This document shows, piece by piece, positions 26,469-34,745 of a DNA stretch of 64,000 nucleotides. Every line of letters starts with the position of its first letter. The first letter of the stretch is position 1. The position numbers and the translations under genes were made by a program. The DNA is from an uncultured Desulfobacteraceae bacterium (lineage in GTDB: Bacteria; Desulfobacterota; Desulfobacteria; Desulfobacterales; UBA5852), in NCBI GenBank assembly GCA_913060875.1, contig CAJXSL010000001.1:186001-250000 (forward strand), given 5' to 3'. The notes beneath the pieces were generated by a model, which did not search any database, was not told the origin of the DNA, and saw nothing but the letters and a program-made list of their open reading frames with translations.

Positions 26469-27383
26469 CTACCCGAAGATTGTCAGGACAATGGTTAACG
26501 AAATAAACGAGAGGGCCGTGGAGAGAACAATGGCCGCGGAAGCCAGACGGGTGTCGCTTTTCAGCTGGGAAGAGAGAACATAGATGGCCGGCGAGGTCGG
26601 CAGCGCAAAAAAAATCATCCCGATTTGCAGGTGGAGCCCATGGACATTCAGCCACCGGAACAGGGCCCAGCCGGTAAGGGGCAGAACCAGGAGCTTGAAG
26701 AAGGCTCCCACCAGGGATTGTCCCCAGTGTTCCCGGAGGCCGTTCAGGGTAAGTGCGCCCCCGATGGATAAAAGGGCCATCGGCAGGGTGATGGCGGCCA
26801 TCAATGCCAGGGCGTTGTGCACGAACACGGGGAAACTGCCCACCACCCGGGAATAGATCAGGCCGGACACACAGGCGATGATCAGGGGATTGGTTATCAT
26901 GGCCCGCAGGGCCTGGCGGATTCTATGGAAGCCGCCGCTGCGCTCGGCGGCAAACCAGGTCAGGGTCGAAACCGCCAGAACATTGATGGTGGGGATCAGA
27001 AAACCGATCAGGATGCCGAACTGCCGCACCCCTTCTTCTCCCAGGGCATTTATGATGATGGCCATGCCGATGTAAGTGTTGAAGCGGTAGCAGCTCTGGG
27101 AAAAGGTGCCGGCCTGGAACGCCGGCACCCGCCAGACGATATAGGCCAGGGAAACCAGGTAGATCAGGATCACCGCCAGCGCGGCTGCCAGATAGAAATT
27201 GCCGCTGGCTTCCGGAGACGGCGGTGCGCCGCCGATTTTCCAGAAGAGAAGGGCCGGGAAGAAAATAAAATAGACCAGGCGGTCCGCCGTTTGCAGAAAC
27301 TCGCCGTTGGTCAGGCGCCAGTGACGGAAGGCCATTCCCATGACCAGAAGGGCAAAAACGGGAAAAAGGCTGTTCATCACCAT
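26469..27383 (-). CDS. AEC (auxin efflux carrier) family transporter
   Basis: This 304-residue protein has ten predicted membrane segments in two five-helix repeats. It starts MVMNSLFPVFALLVMGMAFR, with LTNGEFLQTADRLVYFIFFPALLF split around the first loop, which is typical of AEC carriers. Bacterial members export or import malate, malonate and other carboxylates or amino acids. It lies between the dual-CXXC selenoprotein candidate (6 bases upstream) and truA (4 bases downstream). Confidence 0.88.
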   Translation of the reverse strand: MVMNSLFPVFALLVMGMAFRHWRLTNGEFLQTADRLVYFIFFPALLFWKIGGAPPSPEASGNFYLAAALAVILIYLVSLAYIVWRVPAFQAGTFSQSCYRFNTYIGMAIIINALGEEGVRQFGILIGFLIPTINVLAVSTLTWFAAERSGGFHRIRQALRAMITNPLIIACVSGLIYSRVVGSFPVFVHNALALMAAITLPMALLSIGGALTLNGLREHWGQSLVGAFFKLLVLPLTGWALFRWLNVHGLHLQIGMIFFALPTSPAIYVLSSQLKSDTRLASAAIVLSTALSFISLTIVLTIFG

Positions 27384-27389
27384 GGTGTA

Positions 27390-27572
27390 TCAGATCCTGT
27401 CACAGGGAATATCGGCCAGGGCTTCTTCGAGTGCCTGGTCCATGTCCTCGGCCATGTTCTCGATGGCATAATTCGCACGGCAAACCCGGCAGTGCAAATA
27501 GACGCGTCGTCAGGAGCGATGGATCGCGAGGGCGCCGCCGCATTGGCGGCAGGTTAAATCGGATGGTGTCAT
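27390..27572 (-). CDS. dual-CXXC small protein, candidate selenoprotein (in-frame TGA at 27512-27510)
   Basis: From ATG at 27572 (AGGA 7 bases upstream) the frame reads MTPSDLTCRQCGGALAIHRS, then TGA as codon 21, then RRVYLHCRVCRANYAIENMA and on to a TGA at 27390. Read through, it is a 60-residue protein with CRQC and CRVC pairs and an acidic C-terminus. A small dual-CXXC protein family with Cys or Sec is known in Desulfobacterota. After the TGA, GCAC and GTGC pair around a loop with CGGG about 21 bases downstream and a bulged U, which fits a bacterial SECIS. It is first in an operon with the AEC transporter and truA. A nonsense-mutated pseudogene is the alternative. Confidence 0.7.
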
Positions 27573-27654
27573 AGGTTTCCTGTTGTAATTATCTTTCGCA
27601 ATGCGGGGTCATTGTCTAACCACGGAATCGATACGTCGTGGAACGGACACTAAC

Positions 27655-27867
27655 TAGTGTTCGTCCAGAGATGGTAGATTTTGGTTCCGAGCAAGGCCTG
27701 AGCGATTTTTCCCGCTTCGCGGGATATTATCCCGCTATACGGGACTTCCCGTCTATCCTATTCTCTGCGGAGGGTGGAAACCGCAGGAATAGTGGACTAT
27801 TTCGAGGATTTCAAAAGAGCGAAAACGCCGCTCGGGGCCAAAAGATGCCATTTATGAATGGACACTA
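27655..27867 (+). repeat. MITE-like element A, copy 2 (213 bp)
   Basis: TAGTGTTCGTCC at the left and GAATGGACACTA at the right bound 213 bp. It equals the 146-bp form plus a 67-bp inner block with CCCGCTTCGCGGG and GGATATTATCC palindromes. An orphan end, CGGACACTAAC (27644-27654), abuts the left side, as if another copy had been there. Confidence 0.8.
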
Positions 27868-28026
27868 ACTAAGCCGGACACTGTCGCATGTCAACAGGAG
27901 AGTCCCCCGGGCGGTTCCGGCCATTGACAAAGCCGGCGGTTTCCTGCATGCAGTCCTGGTCGGTGTGATTCCTTGCAAACATACACTGGTAAGACAAGAT
28001 TTCGACCTCACGGAAAGGATGATGTT

Positions 28027-29211
28027 ATGACCGCACCTGTTTGCAGCGGCATGCAAGCGGCCGGTGTTGCCGCCGGTTTGAAAAAAAATGGACAGCCCGA
28101 TTTAGGGCTTATTTATTCCCGGACCCCGGCCGCCGCTGCGGGCGTGTTCACCCGCAATGTGGTCAAGGCCGCGCCGGTCCTGCTCGACCAGCAGCGGATC
28201 ACTTCCGGGCGCTGCCGGGCCATTGTGGCCAACAGCGGCAACGCCAACTGCTGCAATGGGGACCAGGGCCTGCGGGACGCCGTGGCCGCCAGTGCGGCCG
28301 TGGCGGCGGCGCTCGACATTCCGGAAGAAGAGGTGCTGGTGGCCTCCACCGGTGTGATCGGCCAGCCCCTGCCGGTGGAGCGAATTGTCGGTGCCGTGCC
28401 GGAGTTGGTGGCCGATCTGACCGACGATGGATTCGGCCGCCTGGCGGCAGCGGTCATGACCACCGATACCGAACCCAAATGCATTCATCGCCGGGGCACC
28501 CTCGGCGGCCAGCCCTTCAACCTGGTGGCCGTGGCCAAGGGGGCCGGCATGATCCGGCCCGACATGGCCACCATGCTCTGTTTCGCCTGTACCGATGCGG
28601 CCATCCCGGCACCCTTGCTGGACACCATGCTGCGCCGGGCCGTGGACCAGTCCTTCAACCGCATCACCATCGACGGGGATACCAGCACCAATGACTCGGT
28701 CATTCTCCTGGCCAACGGTGCGGGGGGGGCGGTGCTGCAAGACGAGGACGGCGAGGCCGCTTTCCAGACCTTGCTGGACGAAATCTTTCTCCAACTGGCC
28801 AAATGGCTGGTCCGGGACGGGGAGGGGGCCAACAAACTGGTGGAGGTGAAGGTCAAGGGGGCTCTGTCCGACCAGGATGCCCGGCGTATCGCCGACACCG
28901 TGGCGGAATCCCCCCTGGTCAAGACCGCCCTGTTCGGCGAGGATGCCAACTGGGGGCGCATCCTGGGGGCGGCCGGCCGGGCAGGGGTTGCGTTCGATCC
29001 CGGCCGGGTGGATCTCTATTTCGATGATGTCCGCATGGTGGCGGGTGGCGTCGGCTGCGGCGAGGAGGCCGAAGCCGCGGCTACGGCGGTTTTGAAGCAG
29101 CCGGAGTTGGCCATTACGCTGGATTTGAAGGATGGTTCCGGCCGGGCCGCCGTGTTGACCTGCGATTTCTCGGTGGAATACGTTAAGATCAACGCTGATT
29201 ACCGTTCGTGA
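28027..29211 (+). CDS. argJ: bifunctional glutamate N-acetyltransferase/amino-acid acetyltransferase ArgJ
   Basis: The start is the ATG at 28027 after AAAGGATG, giving 394 residues. ArgJ transfers the acetyl group of N-acetylornithine to glutamate in arginine synthesis. The self-cleavage site is visible as MATMLCFACTDA: the chain is cut before the Thr, which becomes the nucleophile. The upstream KGAGMIRPD, NCCNGDQG (oxyanion and substrate loop) and TIDGDTSTND also match. Whether it can also use acetyl-CoA cannot be decided from sequence. It is a single gene behind MITE copy 2, with palindrome B starting 4 bases after its stop. Confidence 0.96.
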   Translation: MTAPVCSGMQAAGVAAGLKKNGQPDLGLIYSRTPAAAAGVFTRNVVKAAPVLLDQQRITSGRCRAIVANSGNANCCNGDQGLRDAVAASAAVAAALDIPEEEVLVASTGVIGQPLPVERIVGAVPELVADLTDDGFGRLAAAVMTTDTEPKCIHRRGTLGGQPFNLVAVAKGAGMIRPDMATMLCFACTDAAIPAPLLDTMLRRAVDQSFNRITIDGDTSTNDSVILLANGAGGAVLQDEDGEAAFQTLLDEIFLQLAKWLVRDGEGANKLVEVKVKGALSDQDARRIADTVAESPLVKTALFGEDANWGRILGAAGRAGVAFDPGRVDLYFDDVRMVAGGVGCGEEAEAAATAVLKQPELAITLDLKDGSGRAAVLTCDFSVEYVKINADYRS

Positions 29212-29214
29212 AAG

Positions 29215-29338
29215 AGGAATGGCATCTTTTGGCCCAGGCCGGCGTTCTCCGCGGATTTTTTGGCTGCGGCGTACTTCAGTACGCCTCGCCATAAATCCTT
29301 GTGCGGCCTTGGCCTGAACCAAAACCTGCCATTCCTTG
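29215..29338. repeat. long palindrome with GGCGTACT core (family B), copy 1
   Basis: GAGGAATGGCA at 29215 pairs with TGCCATTCCTT at 29327; the centre is GGCGTACTTCAGTACGCC (29268-29285), an 8-bp perfect stem with a 2-base loop. Interrupted pairing links the two. It follows the argJ stop codon. Confidence 0.75.
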
Positions 29339-29434
29339 CCTGACGGGTGTTTGATTGCAGCAAAGCCGTTGACTCGCGCCGATTGATCCTTGGCGGGCTT
29401 GGCGAATCGGTTTGAGGTCGCCCCGAAGCGCTTT

Positions 29435-29470
29435 CCCTTTCAGCTTGACGCTTTGAACTTGGCGCTTTTC
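29435..29470 (+). repeat. 14-nt double repeat, copy 2 (family C)
   Basis: TTTCAGCTTGACGC then TTTGAACTTGGCGC and TTTT, ending 22 bases before the pseudouridine synthase start. The preceding CGAAGCG is also shared with copy 1. Confidence 0.65.
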
Positions 29471-29491
29471 CAGAATAGATAGATCAGACAA

Positions 29492-30220
29492 ATGGCACTT
29501 GTACGACTGCAAAAATGGTTGGCTTCGGCGGGGGTGTGCTCCCGGCGCAAGGGGGAAGTCCTGATCAGGGAAGGCCGGGTGGCGGTCAACGGGCAGGTGG
29601 TGACCGAACTGGGGACCAAAATAGACCCGCAGACCGACCGCGTTGCCGTGGACGGCGCTGCGGTGGCTGCCCCTGAAGAGAACTTCGTCTATATCATCGT
29701 CAACAAACCCCGGGGGGTGGTGACCTCCTGCGAGCAGGAGGGGGTCCCGGTGGTGGTGGACCTGGTGGACTGCGCTACCCGCATCTACCCGGTGGGGCGC
29801 CTGGACAAGGACTCCACCGGTCTGGTCCTGTTGACCAACGACGGGCGTCTGCACCACGGATTGCTGCACCCCTCTTTCGATCATGAAAAGGAGTACGAGG
29901 TTACGGTGGCCCGGCCCATCACGGAGGGCGCCCTGGGCCGCATGGCCGCCGGCATGCCCATGATGGGAACCCGCACCCGCCCGGCGGATGTCCGCCGCCG
30001 TTCGGGCCGGCGGTTTCGGATCATCCTCAAAGAAGGCAAGAACCGCCAGATCCGGCGCATGGTCCGCAAGGTCGGCAATCATGTGGTGACCCTCAGGCGC
30101 ATCCGCATGGCATCCATTCGTCTGGGCAATCTCAAGGAGGGGCAGTGGCGCCACCTGACCGGCAGGGAGGTTGAGAAACTTATCGCGACGCTGCCGGCTG
30201 ATGCGGTAAAGCAGACCTGA
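29492..30220 (+). CDS. RsuA/RluB-family 16S/23S rRNA pseudouridine synthase
   Basis: This 242-residue protein has an N-terminal S4 RNA-binding domain (VRLQKWLASAGVCSRRKGE) and a catalytic domain with GRLDKDSTGLVLLTNDG, which holds the active-site aspartate. KEGKNRQIRRMVRKVG is the conserved C-terminal motif. It modifies one uridine of ribosomal RNA. The sequence fits RluB/RluE/RluF-type enzymes, but the exact target cannot be assigned. The family C repeat is just upstream. Confidence 0.92.
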   Translation: MALVRLQKWLASAGVCSRRKGEVLIREGRVAVNGQVVTELGTKIDPQTDRVAVDGAAVAAPEENFVYIIVNKPRGVVTSCEQEGVPVVVDLVDCATRIYPVGRLDKDSTGLVLLTNDGRLHHGLLHPSFDHEKEYEVTVARPITEGALGRMAAGMPMMGTRTRPADVRRRSGRRFRIILKEGKNRQIRRMVRKVGNHVVTLRRIRMASIRLGNLKEGQWRHLTGREVEKLIATLPADAVKQT

Positions 30221-30288
30221 TAGCAATATGGTCTAGGGCAAGGGCTGCAACCGTTAAATACCCCGGCTGGGATTCAAGGATTCAGGGA

Positions 30289-30675
30289 ATGGGAACGATT
30301 CATACGCGTATTGATCGTGATCATGAGCTTACGATTAACACGGCCGAAGGCCCCCTGGTCATCGATGATATCATCGCGGCAGTAACCAAATACCTGGAAG
30401 ATGAGTCCACCTTAAAGGTGCTCTGGGATTTTCGGCGTGCCGATGGCGCGACGATCCAACTGGAGGACTTGATTCAACTTCAGGATATCGTGCGCCGGAA
30501 AGCGGCGGGGAAAGCCAAGCGGCAGGTCGCCATCGTCGTCGCCCGTGATCTGGGGTTCGGCATCTCCCGCATGGCCGGGTCCCAGGCGGAAATCGCCGGC
30601 ATCCAAGTCGAATACTTCGTCACCCGCAGCCTGGAAGATGCCATGGCCTGGCTGGGGGTTCCCCCCTCCCCGTAA
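30289..30675 (+). CDS. STAS/SpoIIAA-like protein
   Basis: This 128-residue cytosolic protein has no clear catalytic motif. Alternating strands and helices (TIHTRIDRDHELTI, LKVLWDFRRADGA, RQVAIVVARDLGFGISRMAG) and a final EDAMAWLG helix match the STAS-like fold of SpoIIAA-like proteins of unknown role. It resembles the protein at 60891-61289, which has the same strand order and ends ALAWIG. The ribosome site AAGGATTCAGGGA precedes the ATG. A partner phosphatase could be the PAS-PP2C protein at 12455, but that is only an inference. Confidence 0.65.
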   Translation: MGTIHTRIDRDHELTINTAEGPLVIDDIIAAVTKYLEDESTLKVLWDFRRADGATIQLEDLIQLQDIVRRKAAGKAKRQVAIVVARDLGFGISRMAGSQAEIAGIQVEYFVTRSLEDAMAWLGVPPSP

Positions 30676-30676
30676 A

Positions 30677-30889
30677 TAGTGCCCATCCATAAACGGCATC
30701 TTTTAGCCCCGAGCGGCGTTTTCGCTCTTTGGAAATCCTCGCAATAGTCGACTATTCCTGCGGTTTCCACCCACCTTTCGAGATAGACCAGATGGGAAGT
30801 CCCGTCTATCGGGATAATATCCCGCAGGGCGGGACAAATCGCTCAGGCATTGCTCGAAACCAAAATCCACCATTTCTGGACGGACATTA
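30677..30889 (-). repeat. MITE-like element A, copy 3 (213 bp, inverted)
   Basis: It is the long form in reverse orientation, with ends TAGTGCCCATCCATAAA and GGACGGACATTA. Its length is exactly that of copy 2, and it carries the same inner block with GGGATAATATCCCG. Confidence 0.8.
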
Positions 30890-30952
30890 AATAATTGACG
30901 GTAAAGCAATGCGGCCCCAAGCTCCCGATGCGGAGCGCTTTTTCCAAAAAGT

Positions 30953-31075
30953 GGCGGCTTTGTAAATCGTCCAAGATCAAGGCATGCAAACTCCGAGGAG
31001 CGAGGCGTACTTATGTACGCCGCAGCGACGAGGAGTGAAGCATAACGCTGATATTGGGCGATTTACAAAGCCGCC
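30953..31075. repeat. long palindrome with GGCGTACT-type core (family B), copy 2
   Basis: GGCGGCTTTGTAAATCG at 30953-30969 pairs perfectly (17 bp) with 31059-31075; the centre is GGCGTACTTATGTACGCC (31004-31021). It ends 3 bases before the dctM stop, so it follows dctM on the minus strand. Confidence 0.8.
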
Positions 31076-31077
31076 GG

Positions 31078-32379
31078 TTAGCGCATCATGTTGGGCAGAT
31101 AGAGCGCAATCTCGGGAAACGGCAGCATGAGAAGCGTGGCGGCCACCAGGGCCGCCAGCAGCGGAATAACCCCCTTGAAGATGACATGCAGGGGGATGTC
31201 CCGGGCCACCCCGCTGACCACGTAGACGTTGACCCCCACCGGCGGTGTGATTACCCCGATCTGGGTGACCAGCACGATGACGACCCCGAACCAGATGGGA
31301 TTGTAGCCCAGGGAGAGGACCACCGGGTAGAAAATCGGCACGGTCAGCATGATCAGGGCCAGGGCATCGATGACGCAGCCCCCCAGCAGGTAGACCAGGA
31401 TAATCAGTCCCATGATGGCATAGGCCGGCAGGTTGAAGCCGGCCACCCACTCGGCGATGTCGAAAGGGATGCGGGTAATGGCCAGAAAGTGTCCGAAAAT
31501 GGTGGCGCCCGCCACGATGACCAGGATCATGCAGGAAATGCGGGTGGTCTCGAAAAGGGACTGGACAAATCCTTTCCAGGTCAGGTTGCGGCGGAACAGC
31601 GCAATCAGGATCGACCCCATGGCGCCCACGGCGCCGGCCTCGGTGGGGGTGAAAAATCCCAGGAATAACCCCCCCATGACCAGGAGAAAGAGCAGCAGGG
31701 TCTCGACCAGGCCGGCCAGGGACGCCATACGGGCGCGGAGATCCGAGCGCGGTCCGCGCGGGGCCACGTCAGGCGACAGATGCGCCCATATCACGATGGC
31801 CAGGATAAACAGACCGGCCAGCAGAATGCCCGGAACGATGCCGGCCACGAAGAGTTTGCCGATGGACTGTTCGGTCATGATGCCGTAGATGATAAACACC
31901 ACACTGGGGGGCACCAGAATGCCGAGGCTGCCACCGGCCGCCACCACGCCTGCGGCCAGGGTGTCCTTGTAATGGTATTTGCGCATTTCGGGCAGGGTTA
32001 CGGCGGCCATGGTGGCGGCCGTGGCGTTGGTGGAACCGCAGATGGCCGAAAATCCGGCGCAGGCCCCGATGGTGGCAATGGCCATGCCCCCGGGCCAGTG
32101 GCCGATGAACTTATAGGCCACCTCGAAGAGCCGGCTGCTGATGCCGGCATGGAAGGAGATCTGCCCCATGAGGATGAACAGGGGGATCACCGTGAGGTTG
32201 TAGGAACCGAAGACGTCGAATATGTCTTTGGCGATCAGGTTCAGGGCGGCATCGTAGTTGACGATGTAGCCGAAACCGGTAAAGCCGATCAGGGCCATCA
32301 CAAAACCCACCGGCATGCGGGAGAAGATCAGGATAAACAGGGCGAAGAGGCCGATAATTCCGGTTACCGTCGGGGTCAT
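31078..32379 (-). CDS. dctM: TRAP transporter large permease DctM
   Basis: This 433-residue protein starts at the ATG at 32379 (AAGGAT upstream); a longer frame reaching 32427 lacks a ribosome site. It has about twelve membrane segments and DctM features such as LFALFILIFSRMPVGFVMA at the start, FSAICGSTNATAATM and ITPPVGVNVYVVSG. It carries solute across the inner membrane with sodium. It is the last gene of the dctP-dctQ-dctM set. Palindrome B copy 2 directly follows. Confidence 0.95.
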   Translation of the reverse strand: MTPTVTGIIGLFALFILIFSRMPVGFVMALIGFTGFGYIVNYDAALNLIAKDIFDVFGSYNLTVIPLFILMGQISFHAGISSRLFEVAYKFIGHWPGGMAIATIGACAGFSAICGSTNATAATMAAVTLPEMRKYHYKDTLAAGVVAAGGSLGILVPPSVVFIIYGIMTEQSIGKLFVAGIVPGILLAGLFILAIVIWAHLSPDVAPRGPRSDLRARMASLAGLVETLLLFLLVMGGLFLGFFTPTEAGAVGAMGSILIALFRRNLTWKGFVQSLFETTRISCMILVIVAGATIFGHFLAITRIPFDIAEWVAGFNLPAYAIMGLIILVYLLGGCVIDALALIMLTVPIFYPVVLSLGYNPIWFGVVIVLVTQIGVITPPVGVNVYVVSGVARDIPLHVIFKGVIPLLAALVAATLLMLPFPEIALYLPNMMR

Positions 32380-32487
32380 GCAACGATCCTTGTGGTGGCG
32401 CGCGCTGTAGCGCGCGCGGGACGGCATCCCTGGGGATGCATTGGTTTTTGGGATGAAACGGGAGTCGTCATGTCGCGGAGCTTCCCT

Positions 32488-32976
32488 TTACTGTCCCAGG
32501 CTGACGGCCATGGTTTTGACAAACTGCACGGCCAGGACCAGGGCCAGCAGAAAGCAGCCGGCGGCAATGCCGTAGACAAAGGGATAAACCGGCATTTGCA
32601 GCGTCATGGACACTTCGCCGTGCGCTTTCAGGTCGCCGGCATAGGTCAGGCATTGACGGGCCAGAAAGCCGAAGAAGACCGCACAGATCAGGGCGTTGAT
32701 GCCGTCCACCAGGGACTGGACCCGCCGCGGAAATTTCTGCACCAAAAAATCAACAGCGATATGCCCCCGGTTGACCGAGGTGTAGCCTAACGAAAAAGCG
32801 GCGAAGACCGCTCCCAGGAAACCGACCATTTCATACGTGCCCGGAATCGGGTGCCGGAACAGGCGCAGGATGATGTCCGTGCAGGTCAGCACCATCATGC
32901 CCGCCACGGCCGCGGCCGCCACCCAGTTAAATACGTCGGCGGCTTTGGCCACCCATTGCTCGATGCGATAAATCAA
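32488..32976 (-). CDS. dctQ: TRAP transporter small permease DctQ
   Basis: This 162-residue protein has four membrane helices. The family motif around residues 38-60 is present (FRHPIPGTYEMVGFLGAVFAA), with YTSVNRGHIAVDFLV next. DctQ bridges the binding protein and DctM. The gap to dctP holds a 15-bp perfect hairpin; dctM follows after 108 bases. Confidence 0.92.
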   Translation of the reverse strand: MIYRIEQWVAKAADVFNWVAAAAVAGMMVLTCTDIILRLFRHPIPGTYEMVGFLGAVFAAFSLGYTSVNRGHIAVDFLVQKFPRRVQSLVDGINALICAVFFGFLARQCLTYAGDLKAHGEVSMTLQMPVYPFVYGIAAGCFLLALVLAVQFVKTMAVSLGQ

Positions 32977-33132
32977 AATGACTCCTTTGCCGGCGCCAGG
33001 ATTTGCGGATCAGTCCGCCATCATGCCGAGCGCCATGCTGTACCCCAGTTGCGCGTCCAAAGGCCAGTAAAAAATGATGAATTGGAGGCCCCGGGGCGCT
33101 GTCGGCAACGCCGGTGTTGCGCGTTGGACACC

Positions 33133-33175
33133 CAGATGGTGTTGCGGCCCGACGGGCGGACCGCAACACCATCTG
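33133..33175 (-). promoter_or_regulatory. intercistronic hairpin between dctP and dctQ
   Basis: CAGATGGTGTTGCGG at 33133-33147 pairs perfectly with 33161-33175 over a 13-base loop, with no T-run. It parallels the hairpin after tctC and probably stabilises the binding-protein message. Confidence 0.6.
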
Positions 33176-33214
33176 CGGGGATCGACAGGCTGGCCAAAGC
33201 CCCCTGTACGCGAA

Positions 33215-34225
33215 CTAGTTCGCGTTTTTCAGCATGCCCTGCAGCGCCTTGACATAATCGTCGCCCGGCAGGCCTTTTTCCTTGGTGGCGGCCGCGTAGT
33301 CATCGAGAATGGGCTTGACGGCCTCGATCCAGCGGGCGTTTTCACTGTCGGACAATTCCAGAATCTGGTTGCCCAGGCTGAGGGTGAATTCACGGCCGGC
33401 CGCATCGTCCTTGTCCCAGGTTTCACCATGGACGTCGATCCATTCCTTGCTGACATCCGCGAAAACCTTCTGCACGTCGGCCGGCAGCTTGTCCCATTTG
33501 CCGCGGTTCATCACCACGTACATGGCCGTGGTGTAGCCGATGCTTTTGGAATCCGTGGTGTACTTGATCACTTCGGCCTGTTTCCAGCCCTTGAGGGTCT
33601 CGATGGGGGCAAATGTACCTTCCACGACGCCTTTTTGCAGCGCCTCATAGGCCGCATTCTGGGGCATGGCCACGGCCACGCCGCCCAGGCTTTCCACGAT
33701 GCGGGCGCTCAGGCCGGTGGACCGGATCTTGAGCCCTTGCATGTCTTCGATGGATTGGGTGGGTTTTTTGGTGTGCAGCAGGCCGGGCCCATGGCCGTGC
33801 AGGTAGAGGACTTTGACGTCGTCGAGTTCTTTGGGTTTGAACTGGTTGTAGTAGTCATTGGCCATGCGGGTGGCCGCCAGGCCGCTGGGGTAGCCGAAGG
33901 GCAGGTCCAGGGCCGCCATGACCGGAAAGCGGCCGCGAGTATAGGCAAACACCGACATGCCGATGTCGGAGATGCCGTTGACAACACCGTCGTAGCATTG
34001 CTGGGGTTTGGTCAGGGTTCCGGTGGGGAAGACCTGGATTTTGACCTGGCCGTTGGTGCGTTTTTCGATTTCCTTGGCCCAGCTCATGGCGGCCTGACAT
34101 TGGCCGTGACTGGGCGGGAAGAAGATGCTGTAGGTGAGGTTGATGGTTTTGGCGGCTGCCGGGCCGGAAAGGGCCAGGGCCAGGAACAAGGCGATAATCG
34201 TGACGACGGCGAGATGTCTTTTCAT
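33215..34225 (-). CDS. dctP: TRAP transporter periplasmic solute-binding protein DctP
   Basis: I choose the ATG at 34225 (336 residues), directly after AAGGAGGCCCC. A signal peptide (MKRHLAVVTIIALF...AAA) is followed by NLTYSIFFPPSHGQ. The ligand-binding arginine lies in MQGLKIRSTGLSARIV, the usual carboxylate site. It captures an organic acid in the periplasm for DctQM. Which acid cannot be told. The order dctP-dctQ-dctM on the minus strand is common. Confidence 0.95.
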   Translation of the reverse strand: MKRHLAVVTIIALFLALALSGPAAAKTINLTYSIFFPPSHGQCQAAMSWAKEIEKRTNGQVKIQVFPTGTLTKPQQCYDGVVNGISDIGMSVFAYTRGRFPVMAALDLPFGYPSGLAATRMANDYYNQFKPKELDDVKVLYLHGHGPGLLHTKKPTQSIEDMQGLKIRSTGLSARIVESLGGVAVAMPQNAAYEALQKGVVEGTFAPIETLKGWKQAEVIKYTTDSKSIGYTTAMYVVMNRGKWDKLPADVQKVFADVSKEWIDVHGETWDKDDAAGREFTLSLGNQILELSDSENARWIEAVKPILDDYAAATKEKGLPGDDYVKALQGMLKNAN

Positions 34226-34745
34226 GGGGCCTCCTTGCTGTGATACTGCAGGGTGAATCAGATGCGCGGCGGCCATGCCTCCATCATAATACAGCTATGG
34301 CAGACAAGCGATCTGAATGGTAACGGTCTTGATGCGTTTCAATTGTTGGCCCGAGCGGCCTAAAACGGGGTCGGGGGCGGGCCTGCTTGCTCAGATGGAA
34401 ATGAGCAGCAGGCCTTCAATAGATATAATCGTAGGCGTGGTAACGGATATGTTGTAGAATTCGAAACAGCATAGGATTTATCCTTGGTAAAGATGATCAA
34501 TACTGGTCGAAGAAGGCCTTGTTTGTCAAGCCTTTTCTGGACAGGGAAAAGGTGATGGGGCTGAACGCAGGCCATCAGGGCTGTGCCGGCCGCAATGACA
34601 AGTCATGCTTGACTTCAAACCCTGTTGCGATAGAAAAGACATGCAAACGACAGGCAGAATTCCCCGGGGCGTCGTTACGGCTTGAACCCTTTCCCATTCG
34701 CCCCGCCTGCTCATCCGGAACTGAAAAGCACTGAGAGGAGTTCGC
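34226..34745. other. divergent intergenic region upstream of dctP and the UDP-sugar dehydrogenase
   Basis: No credible gene is present. A strong hairpin (GGCCTGCTTGCTCA at 34380-34393 against 34402-34414) lies in the middle. A promoter-like TTGACT (34609-34614) and TAGAAA (34631-34636), 16 bases apart, could drive the dehydrogenase gene. Confidence 0.5.

Noticed and set aside
27638-27868. 76-codon ORF inside MITE copy 2 (and a similar one in copy 3)
   Set aside because: The similar translations only reflect the shared repeat; there is no ribosome site and the 146-bp copies lack the frame.
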